Shown here in pieces: positions 56,300 to 64,000 of a DNA stretch of 64,000 bases; position 1 is the first letter of the stretch, and each line of letters opens with the position of its first letter. A program made the translations under genes and the position numbers. Source of the stretch: Bacteroidales bacterium (GTDB lineage Bacteria > Bacteroidota > Bacteroidia > Bacteroidales > VadinHA17). The stretch is from assembly GCA_021371855.1 (NCBI GenBank), contig JAJFVL010000017.1:124001-188000 (forward strand). The letters run 5' to 3'. Below the pieces are notes generated by a model, which made no database searches, was not told the origin of the DNA, and saw only the letters and a list, made by a program, of their open reading frames with translations.

Positions 56300-59269
56300 T
56301 TAATTTTTCAATCCACTTTTCCTGGATGTATCATAAACAATTGATGTAGCAACGAAAATTGATGAATAAGTTCCGATAATAACACCAAGTAACATTGCAA
56401 AAAGGAATCCTCTTATAGTCGCTCCTCCGAAAAAGAACATTGCAATAAGTACCAGGATTGAAGTCATACCTGTGTTAAGGGTTCGGCTCAGAGTATCGTT
56501 CAAGGCTAAATTAAGCACCTCCTTTACAGGACGTTTTCTGTAAAGAGGAAGAAATTCCCTTAACCTGTCAAAAACCACCACTGTATCGTTCACCGAATAA
56601 CCTATAACAGTAAGGATTGCCGCAATGAACGATTGATCTATCTCCATTGTGAAAGGGAGTATACCCCATAGCAGGGAATAAATACCAATTACAATAGTAG
56701 TATCATGAAAAAGTGCGACCAAAGCTCCGAAGCCATACTGCCAGTTCCTGAAACGCATGAATATATAGGCAAAAATCATGATTAGCGAAAATACAACTGC
56801 CCAGACAGCTTTTGTTTTCATATCATGCGCAATTGTAGGTCCTACGGTTTCTGAATTCATCCTGTATTTTGTCAGGAATTCATCTTTTGAAACACCCGGT
56901 TTAACCATACCTTTCAGTCCGTTATAGAGAGCTGCTTCAACTTCGTCATCAACTCCTGTTTCGTTGATTTTGTATTTGGTTGTGATCCTTACCTGTTTGT
57001 CGTTACCAAAGATTACAACCTGGGGTGTTTCACCAAAAACGCCGGTCAGGTTTTTAGCTACATCAGCGGTTTCAACAGTATTATCAAACCTTACTACATA
57101 AGTACGGCCGCCAGCGAAATCAATTCCCGGATTCAGACCACGTACAAAAAGAGAAATGATGCCTACTACCGTAATAAAAATTGATATGGCATAAAAATAT
57201 TTTCTCTTTCCAATGAAGTCAACATGAGTATTTTTTAAGATGTTGGCTGTAATCTTGATTGAGAAATTAAGTTTTGTATTTCTTTTAAGCAGCCATTCAT
57301 ATATAATACGTGTTAACCAGATCGAAGTGAAGAGAGATGTCAGAATACCTATTACAAGAGTAGTTGCAAAACCTTTTATCGGTCCGGTACCAAAAATATA
57401 AAGAATGACTCCGGTAAGTAATGTGGTAATGTTTGAGTCCAGAATTGCAGAAAGCGCTCCTTTATAGCCATCGGCAACTGCCAGTTTGATTCCTTTTCCT
57501 GCCCGTAATTCTTCACGTATCCGCTCATAGATCAAAACGTTTGAATCGACAGACATACCGATTGTAAGAACAATACCCGCTATACCGGGAAGGCTCAGGA
57601 CAGATCCCAGTGATGCCATGACACCAAATAAAAGGAAAACGTTTCCGAAAAGGGCAATATCAGCGATGGTTCCGGCATTACTGTAATAAAATATCATATA
57701 AGCCAATACAATAATAAAAGATATTATAAAGGATATCAGACCTGCATGTATTGCTTCCTTACCAAGGGAGGGACCGACAATTGTATCTGAGATGATCCTT
57801 GCCGGTGCGGGCAGTTTTCCTGATTTAAGAATATTTGCAAGGTCATCTGCTTCTTCAATAGTAAAATCACCTGTTATTTCAGTATTACCACCGGTTATCT
57901 CATTCTGAACTCTTGGGTATGAACGGACATAACCATCGAGAACCACTGCCAGGCAACGTTCAATATTATCGCGTGTAAGATTTGCCCATTCCTTTGCACC
58001 CTGTGAATTCATTGACATATCGACTTTAACCTCGGAGCCTGTTACACCCGAAGTCGGGCGGGCAGAAGTAATTACATCACCATTGAGCGGGGGGCGACCA
58101 TCGCGGGTGGTTATTTTTATTGCGTGCAGTTCGTACAATGTTTTAGACGGATCATACTTGTAAGGATTCTGGCTCCACATGAATTTAATCTCCCGAGGGA
58201 ACAAAGACCGTATCTGGTTCATTTTAAGATAGCCATTCACTTTTGCGGTATCTTTTGAACTTGCAAGTCCGATCATGCTTGAAGGCAAAGGCTGGCCGTT
58301 TTCAGAAACACGGGGACTCAGAATTCCAAATAAAGGATTCTGAAGAGTGAATTCCTCGCGAGTGCTTGCTTCTTTTGCAGTTTCTGTTGTGTCTTTTTTA
58401 ATCAGGGAAAGAAGTTCCTGATTTTTTTCGGTTGTATCTGAAACAGCGATTCCTTCTTTATTTTCTGTTGCTGATTGTTTCTTCACTTCATTGGCCTGAA
58501 TCTCTCTTAAGATATTATTTGCCTGTGACAGGTATCCAATAACTTCACTGTTCTCATAAGTTGCCCAAAACTCGAGGTTTGCAGTTCCCTGAAGCAGTTC
58601 ACGAACCCTCTTGGGATCAGTCTGACCAGGAAGCTCAACCAGGATACGACCTTTTGTGGCGAGTTGAGTAATATTCGGAGACACAACACCAAAACGGTCT
58701 ATTCTGGTACGCAGTATATTGAAAGCATTGGTTATTGCTCCATCAACCTCTCCCTCGAGGACCTTAAGCACCTCCTGGTTTGTTGAGTTGAAATTGATTT
58801 TATCTTTAAGTTCGCTGGTACCGAATATTGCTGCCAGTTTTGCATTCGGGTCAGCTTCCTGGAATGCTTTTCCGAAAAGAGTAAGATAATCCGACTGGCT
58901 GCCTTTCTGTTCTTCCCTGGCTTTGGCAAGCGACGCTGTAAATGTTTTGTCAGTGTTGTAATTTGAAAGAGCCTTCAGGATGTCTTCAACAGAAACTTCG
59001 AGTATTACGTTCATTCCGCCTTTCAGGTCGAGGCCAAGGGGCATCTCTTTTTTCTGACACTCTTTGAACGTGTTACCCAGGAAACTCCATTTATCTTTTG
59101 GTAAAGTGGAAATTGAATCGAGATATTGATTTTCCTTTACCAGGTTTCCTTTTGCATAAGCTTTGGCATCTCTTCCAACTTTATAAGTTGCAAACGTAAA
59201 TGAAAGCTGGTAAATAGATACCAACCCTAAAATAATTGCCAGAACTGTGATAGCTGTTTTATTCTGCAT
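56300..59269 (-). CDS. secDF: protein translocase SecDF fusion
   Basis: The 989-residue protein fuses SecD and SecF. SecD has an N-terminal membrane helix and the family motif LGLDLKGGMNVILEV (78-92), a large periplasmic domain and the second block of helices (GTIADIALFGNVFLLFGVMA). SecF starts at about residue 680 (KRKYFYAISIFITVVGIISL) and includes GIDFAGGRTYVVRF and SVNDTVVVFDRLRE. It uses the proton gradient to finish Sec export. A -7 element TATCTTTG (59338-59331) and the terminator at 56243-56279 flank it. The length is normal for the Bacteroidota fusion form. Confidence 0.95.
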   Translation of the reverse strand: MQNKTAITVLAIILGLVSIYQLSFTFATYKVGRDAKAYAKGNLVKENQYLDSISTLPKDKWSFLGNTFKECQKKEMPLGLDLKGGMNVILEVSVEDILKALSNYNTDKTFTASLAKAREEQKGSQSDYLTLFGKAFQEADPNAKLAAIFGTSELKDKINFNSTNQEVLKVLEGEVDGAITNAFNILRTRIDRFGVVSPNITQLATKGRILVELPGQTDPKRVRELLQGTANLEFWATYENSEVIGYLSQANNILREIQANEVKKQSATENKEGIAVSDTTEKNQELLSLIKKDTTETAKEASTREEFTLQNPLFGILSPRVSENGQPLPSSMIGLASSKDTAKVNGYLKMNQIRSLFPREIKFMWSQNPYKYDPSKTLYELHAIKITTRDGRPPLNGDVITSARPTSGVTGSEVKVDMSMNSQGAKEWANLTRDNIERCLAVVLDGYVRSYPRVQNEITGGNTEITGDFTIEEADDLANILKSGKLPAPARIISDTIVGPSLGKEAIHAGLISFIISFIIVLAYMIFYYSNAGTIADIALFGNVFLLFGVMASLGSVLSLPGIAGIVLTIGMSVDSNVLIYERIREELRAGKGIKLAVADGYKGALSAILDSNITTLLTGVILYIFGTGPIKGFATTLVIGILTSLFTSIWLTRIIYEWLLKRNTKLNFSIKITANILKNTHVDFIGKRKYFYAISIFITVVGIISLFVRGLNPGIDFAGGRTYVVRFDNTVETADVAKNLTGVFGETPQVVIFGNDKQVRITTKYKINETGVDDEVEAALYNGLKGMVKPGVSKDEFLTKYRMNSETVGPTIAHDMKTKAVWAVVFSLIMIFAYIFMRFRNWQYGFGALVALFHDTTIVIGIYSLLWGILPFTMEIDQSFIAAILTVIGYSVNDTVVVFDRLREFLPLYRKRPVKEVLNLALNDTLSRTLNTGMTSILVLIAMFFFGGATIRGFLFAMLLGVIIGTYSSIFVATSIVYDTSRKSGLKN

Positions 59270-59330
59270 TTGTCTTTTCTTTTGGTATTATAGTCTGATA
59301 TTATTTTTTTTACTAATCTTTATTGAGGCG

Positions 59331-59338
59331 CAAAGATA
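59331..59338 (-). promoter_or_regulatory. candidate -7 element (TATCTTTG) for secDF
   Basis: Minus-strand TATCTTTG is an exact TAnnTTTG match 62 bases before the ATG at 59269. A -33 element would fall in the TolC terminator and was not seen. Confidence 0.4.
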
Positions 59339-59350
59339 TTAAAATTTTAT

Positions 59351-59383
59351 AAAAAAAAAGGCCGAATAAAGTTTATCCGGCCT
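59351..59383 (-). terminator. intrinsic terminator of the TolC/MacB/adaptor operon
   Basis: Plus-strand arms AGGCCGAATAAA (59359-59370) and TTTATCCGGCCT (59372-59383) pair with one mismatch. On the minus strand eight or nine T follow the stem (59359-59351). It lies just after the TolC-like gene stop at 59407. Confidence 0.85.
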
Positions 59384-59406
59384 CATTATATTAATTATCT
59401 GACTTT

Positions 59407-60906
59407 TTACTTAATTAAATTATCGTAATCTGTTTCGAGAGGTTTCTTATTAATGAAGTCGTAAAGTGCGAGATTGCGGATGTTAAAGAAATAAGTCCAG
59501 TAATTTTGTAGAGACTGAACATACGCTCTTTTATTTGTATCTTTTTTTGTATCGGCATTATTAAGTTCGAGCACGGCAATCTTGCCGATAAGGAATCTTT
59601 GTTTTGTAACTTCGTACATCTTCATGGCAACAGTGTCTGATTTGGCAGCTATTGCAACCTGCTCGGCCTGAAGATTGAACTGTTGAACATCGAGATACAG
59701 GTTCTGATCAAAATCCACAAGTGCCTGTTGTGATTGTACCTTAGCCAGTTCAAGACTTGATTGGGCCATTTTGAATTTTCCCCTGCCAAGTCCCCAGTCG
59801 AGGATGGGCATTGTAAATCCAATCTTTACACTCTGTTGCTTATTTGATTGTGAATATGCCAGATTAAAATAAGGATCCTGGTCGCGCAAACCGTATGACG
59901 CTATCAGGTTGGCGTTAAGACCTTTCTCGGCTTTAGCCTGCGCAACGTTGCTCTGAGCATTAAGCAGGGTAAGCTGTTGATTAAGCATCTCGGGGTTATT
60001 TGCATGTGCGAGGTCGATTACTTCCTGAACATCAATCTGCAATGAAGGTATCTTGTCTGGAAGTATAAGTTCAATCCTGACATTCTCATTAAATCCCAGA
60101 AAAGATCGCAAGCGGATCTCTCTATCTCTTAAATTCATTTCAGTTTCTTTTCTTGAGGTCTGGGAATTAAGCCACGAAAGTTGCATCTGCAGAAGTTCAT
60201 CTTCAGCTATTGTTCCCAGTTCATAACGACCCTTTGCCATTCTCCACAATGTATCGGCATTTGAATAGTTCATCTCCGCAATCTGCTTGTTAATCTGGGC
60301 CAAGGCAAGAGAAAAGAAATAATTAACAGCCTGTTGATGAACAGATTCAATATTTGAGAGAAAAGTTTTTTTGGCAGCCTCATATTTCAGCGGTTCTATT
60401 TTTTTCTCCCATTTCAAAGAATTATATCTGAAAATAGGTTGCACCAGTCTAATGCTCAAGGGAGAAGTAATATACTTGCGTGAATCATATTCAAAATCAT
60501 TTTCAAGCGTCAGGTCTGAGTTCAATGATATGGAGCCTCCTGTCAAACCAATATTCTGTGAAAGTGCAAGTGAACCAAGATTCTGAAGTACGTTTGTTGC
60601 CTTGTATTCCCATTGTTCGTTGTTCGAGTTCCATACTCTTGTATAGGCGGTGCTATAATCAGGAGTTGATCCCGTCAGGGTAACTGAAGGTCTGTACTGA
60701 GCCACAAATGTTCTGTACTGCCAGAAGCTGGCACGGAACCGGTGTTTTGCCATCAGAGCATTAGGGGATTGCTCTTCTGAAAGTTTTATCACCTCATCGA
60801 AAGTAAGTCTTTTAATCTCCTGGGCACCTGTTTCCTGTAATGAAAACAGGCATACACATATCATTGAAAACAAAAATAATTTCCTCATGTTAAACATTTT
60901 ATTCAT
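59407..60906 (-). CDS. TolC family outer-membrane efflux protein
   Basis: The 499-residue protein has a signal peptide. The translation start may be at 60906 or at the internal ATG at 60888 (MRKLFLFSMICVCLFS), which gives a better signal peptide. Long alpha-helical barrel repeats follow (LNAQSNVAQAKAEKGLNANL, FKMAQSSLELAKVQSQQAL). The protein forms the outer-membrane channel of a tripartite pump. It overlaps the permease gene by 8 bases, so translation is coupled. Confidence 0.88.
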   Translation of the reverse strand: MNKMFNMRKLFLFSMICVCLFSLQETGAQEIKRLTFDEVIKLSEEQSPNALMAKHRFRASFWQYRTFVAQYRPSVTLTGSTPDYSTAYTRVWNSNNEQWEYKATNVLQNLGSLALSQNIGLTGGSISLNSDLTLENDFEYDSRKYITSPLSIRLVQPIFRYNSLKWEKKIEPLKYEAAKKTFLSNIESVHQQAVNYFFSLALAQINKQIAEMNYSNADTLWRMAKGRYELGTIAEDELLQMQLSWLNSQTSRKETEMNLRDREIRLRSFLGFNENVRIELILPDKIPSLQIDVQEVIDLAHANNPEMLNQQLTLLNAQSNVAQAKAEKGLNANLIASYGLRDQDPYFNLAYSQSNKQQSVKIGFTMPILDWGLGRGKFKMAQSSLELAKVQSQQALVDFDQNLYLDVQQFNLQAEQVAIAAKSDTVAMKMYEVTKQRFLIGKIAVLELNNADTKKDTNKRAYVQSLQNYWTYFFNIRNLALYDFINKKPLETDYDNLIK

Positions 60907-62278
60907 ATCTTAATGATTCTATCGGGTCTTTTTCAGATGCTTTCTTGGCAGGCGAGTAACCAAATATTATCCCTACTGCGGCAGATACTCCAAAAGCGAT
61001 GAATACCGAGAAGAAGGATACAACAGTCTTGATCCCTGCTATCTGCTCAATCAGCTTTGCCATGATAACACCCAGAAATATTCCAATGAAACCACCGATC
61101 ACACTTATAAGAACTGCTTCAGCAAGGAATTGCATAACAATATCCATTTTTTTGGCGCCTATCGCCATACGCGTGCCAATTTCCTTTATTCTTTCCATTA
61201 CTGAAGCAAACATGATATTCATAATACCAATACCGCCGACAATCAAGGAAATGCTTGCAATTGCCCCAAGAACAATATTAAATATATCCTTGGTTCTTTG
61301 TTGCTGTTTTAAAAGTAATTCGGGTACAGTTATTTCAAAGTCCTTTACCCCTGAATGACGGCGTGTCATCATGCGGCTCAAAAATTCGGTTGAGGGAGTA
61401 ATCTGTTCTGTTTCATTTATTTGTACAACAATCCTGTCGAGCTGGTTATAGTTGGTCTCAGCATCGGAACTGGCATCGGAACTGCTTATGACAACTCTTC
61501 CCCCGCCATGAAAACCCATTACCATTGTATTGGTTGATGCTTCTGATGCCAGTTTTGTATTCACCAGTGCCCTGTTCTGATATCTCAGTAACAAAGTCTG
61601 TATAGGAATATAAATGTTGTCATTATAAACATTTACTCCCTTTTCTTCAAAACCGGTCAGTGTTACATTTGTTTTCTGAAGCACTCCGATAACTTTAAGC
61701 CATATACCATTGAATTTGATATACTGACCTATAGGATCAATTTTGCTAAAGAATTTTGCCCTGATGTTTGCGCCGATAATACAAACCTGTATTCCGTTTT
61801 CCTCCTGGTAGTTGTTAAAAACTGTTCCTGAAACCAGTGGCAGGTTGTACAGAGAAAAATAGTCATTCGATACACCCACAAGCTTGGCGGCGTATTTTAC
61901 ACCGTTCATCATGGCAATTGAGTTAAATGAAATCTCCGGGCTTATTCTTTTAACTGACGGAAGGGTTTCCTTAATGGCATCAACATCAAGCATGTTTAAT
62001 CCACGGGAAAACTTTTTCTGTTGTTTCTCCCCCTCTTCATCCGTTGAAGAAGATTTTTCAGGTATTACAGGATTTATAATAATGTTATTGACTCCTACCA
62101 TCTTCATCTGTTCCATTATTTCCAGTTTGGCTCCTTTTCCTATTGCAAGCATGGCTATAACAGCAGCTACGCCGAAAATTATGCCAAGAGCCGTAAGCAT
62201 CGATTTCAGTTTGTTGGAAATGATAGATTCAACAGCAATTTCTATGTCATGGAAATATCTTAAGATAAATTTGACCAT
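60899..62278 (-). CDS. MacB-type ABC transporter permease
   Basis: The 459-residue protein has the MacB/FtsX form: first helix (SMLTALGIIFGVAAVIAMLA, about 26-45), a large periplasmic domain (about 60-340) and three C-terminal helices (ASISLIVGGIGIMNIMFASV and following). Motifs RMAIGAKKMDIVMQFLAEAV and PAKKASEKDPIESLRYE are typical. MacB-like permeases push substrates through the adaptor and TolC. It lies 17 bases after the adaptor gene and overlaps the TolC-like gene. No ATPase is fused or adjacent. The only one in the window is LolD-like at 54953-55612. Confidence 0.88.
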   Translation of the reverse strand: MVKFILRYFHDIEIAVESIISNKLKSMLTALGIIFGVAAVIAMLAIGKGAKLEIMEQMKMVGVNNIIINPVIPEKSSSTDEEGEKQQKKFSRGLNMLDVDAIKETLPSVKRISPEISFNSIAMMNGVKYAAKLVGVSNDYFSLYNLPLVSGTVFNNYQEENGIQVCIIGANIRAKFFSKIDPIGQYIKFNGIWLKVIGVLQKTNVTLTGFEEKGVNVYNDNIYIPIQTLLLRYQNRALVNTKLASEASTNTMVMGFHGGGRVVISSSDASSDAETNYNQLDRIVVQINETEQITPSTEFLSRMMTRRHSGVKDFEITVPELLLKQQQRTKDIFNIVLGAIASISLIVGGIGIMNIMFASVMERIKEIGTRMAIGAKKMDIVMQFLAEAVLISVIGGFIGIFLGVIMAKLIEQIAGIKTVVSFFSVFIAFGVSAAVGIIFGYSPAKKASEKDPIESLRYE

Positions 62279-62295
62279 AATTTAATCTTTATTAA

Positions 62296-63849
62296 TTATC
62301 GGTTTACTGTCGTCTCTTGTGTCGCTGGAGTACGCTGATCCTGAGCCCGCCGGGTACCTCCCGGTAATCCGCCCCGCTGATTTCGCATTTGCACAAATTT
62401 ACGCATTGCCGCAGTATCGCGGGGCCTTCCCTGACCACCCTGACCAGGTGCGCCGCCTCTCATATCCGGAATCCGCCGCATCATTTCAGGTGACATATTC
62501 ATCATATCACCAGGTCTGTTCTGGGTTGCTCTTTCAATTTCCTGTTTTCTTTGAAGCTCTGCCTCTGCTTTTGCTTTGGCTCTTTCCTTTAAGGTAGCTA
62601 TAAGTTCTTCACCCACAAGCTTAAAGTCTTCGGGATTTTCAGGAGTATTGAGGTAAATAGTAGTCCCTGCTGTCAGACCCTTTTCAACAATCACGTTATT
62701 CTCGTTTGATTCACCAAGGATAACAACCTGTTTTGTTCCGTTTTTCATATAAACAAACGGGATACTGTCAGCACCAGCCTGAACAGACTCGAGAGGAACA
62801 TAGATTACATCATTGATAGTCTGTGTTACGATCTTGTTCCCTGTAGTCATCGAAGGTCTCAGAATGGGATCCGACCCGTCAAGTCTTATTACCACTTCAA
62901 ACACCTTGGCATCAGCATTCGGAAGCTGTTCCCCGATGTTGGCAACACTCAGTACAGAACCTGTATATTTTTTATCAGGAAAAGCATCTACAACTATTTC
63001 AACTTTTTGATCAGGCTTTACTTTACTGACATCAATTTCATTCACATAGGTTTTTGAAATCATTTTTGACAAATCAGGAAGAGTTGCAACAACATTATCC
63101 CATGGACTGATTGAAGAACCGATCTTTCTTTTTGACCCCGATCTGTCTCTTTTATAGATAACCATTCCCGATGATGGTGATGTAATAACAAATTTAGAAA
63201 GGACTTCCTGAATTTCACCAACTTTTTTTCGTTGGTCTGACAGATCATTTTTAATATTCCTCATTTCTGCTTTTGCCTGTTCTGTTTTAAGAGAATAGCC
63301 TCTGATTGCCTGGTCGAGTGTTCGTTTTGATTTATCAAGTGCTATTTCAGCCTGGCGAATCGTTGTAGGAGGTTCATATTTCGATTGCTGCAAAGTAATA
63401 TCTGCTTCTTCAACAGAAATTCCGAGGTTTTTGATATTATCTCTTAAATTACTTAGAGTAACAGCTGTATCAAGAATTTTTACTTCCAGGTTTGTTTCGT
63501 AGGTGGCAAGTTTTTCAAGCTCATCCTTAAGACTGTTATCAAAAGAGGTCCTGTCAAGTGTGGCAACATAATCGCCTGCCTTAATTTCAGTTCCTTCAGG
63601 AACAAGGTCGGTAATCTTAATGTCCATAGCCCTGATATTCCTGCTTTGGGCAAATGTAGGACCCACAATATCAATCGATTGTTCGGCCTGTAATTCACCT
63701 GTCGTTGTAACTACTATATCGAACTGTCCTCTTTTTGCTTCTGCATAAAGATTTGAAATGTCCTTCCCGGAGGTTACTTTGTTTATAACAATCAGAGCAA
63801 TAATTGCGACCGCTGCAATAATACCTGTGATAATAAGCGTTTTTTTCAT
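62296..63849 (-). CDS. efflux pump periplasmic adaptor (HlyD/MacA-type) with Arg/Gly/Gln-rich tail
   Basis: The 517-residue protein has an N-terminal membrane anchor (LIITGIIAAVAIIALIVINK) and a lipoyl/barrel-sandwich region (VVTTTGELQAEQSIDIVGPT). Paired coiled-coil helices follow (DEAITLQQSKYEP-like segment near residues 145-215), then beta-barrel parts (VEIVVDAFPDKKYTGSVLSV). The last about 80 residues are unusual for the family, with many Arg, Gly, Gln, Pro and Met (GGAPGQGGQGRPRDTA, GGLPGGTRRAQDQRTP). It links the permease and TolC. The operon is adaptor, permease, TolC. No promoter was identified upstream (63850-64000). Confidence 0.86.
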   Translation of the reverse strand: MKKTLIITGIIAAVAIIALIVINKVTSGKDISNLYAEAKRGQFDIVVTTTGELQAEQSIDIVGPTFAQSRNIRAMDIKITDLVPEGTEIKAGDYVATLDRTSFDNSLKDELEKLATYETNLEVKILDTAVTLSNLRDNIKNLGISVEEADITLQQSKYEPPTTIRQAEIALDKSKRTLDQAIRGYSLKTEQAKAEMRNIKNDLSDQRKKVGEIQEVLSKFVITSPSSGMVIYKRDRSGSKRKIGSSISPWDNVVATLPDLSKMISKTYVNEIDVSKVKPDQKVEIVVDAFPDKKYTGSVLSVANIGEQLPNADAKVFEVVIRLDGSDPILRPSMTTGNKIVTQTINDVIYVPLESVQAGADSIPFVYMKNGTKQVVILGESNENNVIVEKGLTAGTTIYLNTPENPEDFKLVGEELIATLKERAKAKAEAELQRKQEIERATQNRPGDMMNMSPEMMRRIPDMRGGAPGQGGQGRPRDTAAMRKFVQMRNQRGGLPGGTRRAQDQRTPATQETTVNR

Positions 63850-64000
63850 CTTGAATTATAATAATTTATCCGTAATCTATCTAAAAATCAGGCATAAAAA
63901 TAGGAAAAAGAGTATTCCTGTTTTAGTCATTAACAATAATTAACATCTATATATTCTTATCTTTAAATGTTTCGACGTGTTTCGACTCATTTCAGCTTAT

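Noticed and set aside
1..64000. CRISPR array, tRNA, rRNA, riboswitch, integrase or full insertion sequence
   Set aside because: No regularly spaced direct repeats, cloverleaf, ribosomal conserved blocks or transposase reading frames were recognised. Faint or degraded examples could be missed by eye.

Overview
The window looks like a chromosome segment of a Bacteroidota bacterium, most likely an environmental member of the Bacteroidales. The evidence is two SusC/SusD pairs, FecR/ECF-sigma control, a probable type IX secretion sorting tail, a SecDF fusion, DapL-type lysine synthesis, TIGR02757 and DUF4382 proteins, and TAnnTTTG-type -7 promoter elements in place of -10 boxes. Composition is moderately AT-rich. 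No rRNA, tRNA, CRISPR array, phage or complete insertion sequence was seen.

Layout. (1) 1-16981, minus strand: a polysaccharide utilization locus. It holds an ECF sigma factor and FecR anti-sigma, a SusC with an STN signalling domain plus SusD, a second SusC without STN plus SusD, a DUF1735-type surface lipoprotein and an intrinsic terminator, then two tandem paralogous right-handed beta-helix proteins. The left one runs off the window. (2) 17338-18971: a CDP-alcohol phosphatidyltransferase-like and a PlsC-like acyltransferase pair, probably for lipid synthesis. (3) 19246-20704: an FMN reductase and a secreted esterase, convergent. (4) 21128-30645, plus strand: dapF, dapL, asnA, gltB and gltD, for diaminopimelate/lysine, asparagine and glutamate synthesis, closed by a bidirectional terminator. 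(5) 30818-34970, minus strand: a small secreted basic protein, a predicted outer-membrane protein, a response regulator, a histidine kinase and a DUF4382 lipoprotein. (6) 35120-38782: a TPR protein with a barrel-like C-terminus and an unrecognised secreted coiled-coil protein. (7) 39334-46272: a sugar operon of GH2 exo-glycosidase, DUF4432 epimerase-like protein, ROK kinase, MFS transporter and SIS protein. (8) 46791-48864: a second two-component system. (9) 48986-54963: mutS, a saccharopine dehydrogenase-like gene, trmN6 and TIGR02757. (10) 54953-63849: an export-related stretch of LolD-like ATPase, TatA/E with an 11-residue repeat tail, SecDF, and a TolC / MacB-type permease / adaptor operon.

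The genes fit a glycan-degrading, amino-acid-prototrophic Gram-negative cell with much envelope traffic. The least explained parts are the regulator locus 30818-34970, the TPR/coiled-coil pair 35120-38782, the hendecad tail on the Tat protein, the ROK kinase lacking the usual zinc ligands, the CDP-alcohol transferase with an altered signature, and several repeat-like islands between genes, including a MITE-like element at 46304-46401. No clear new system could be proven from sequence alone.
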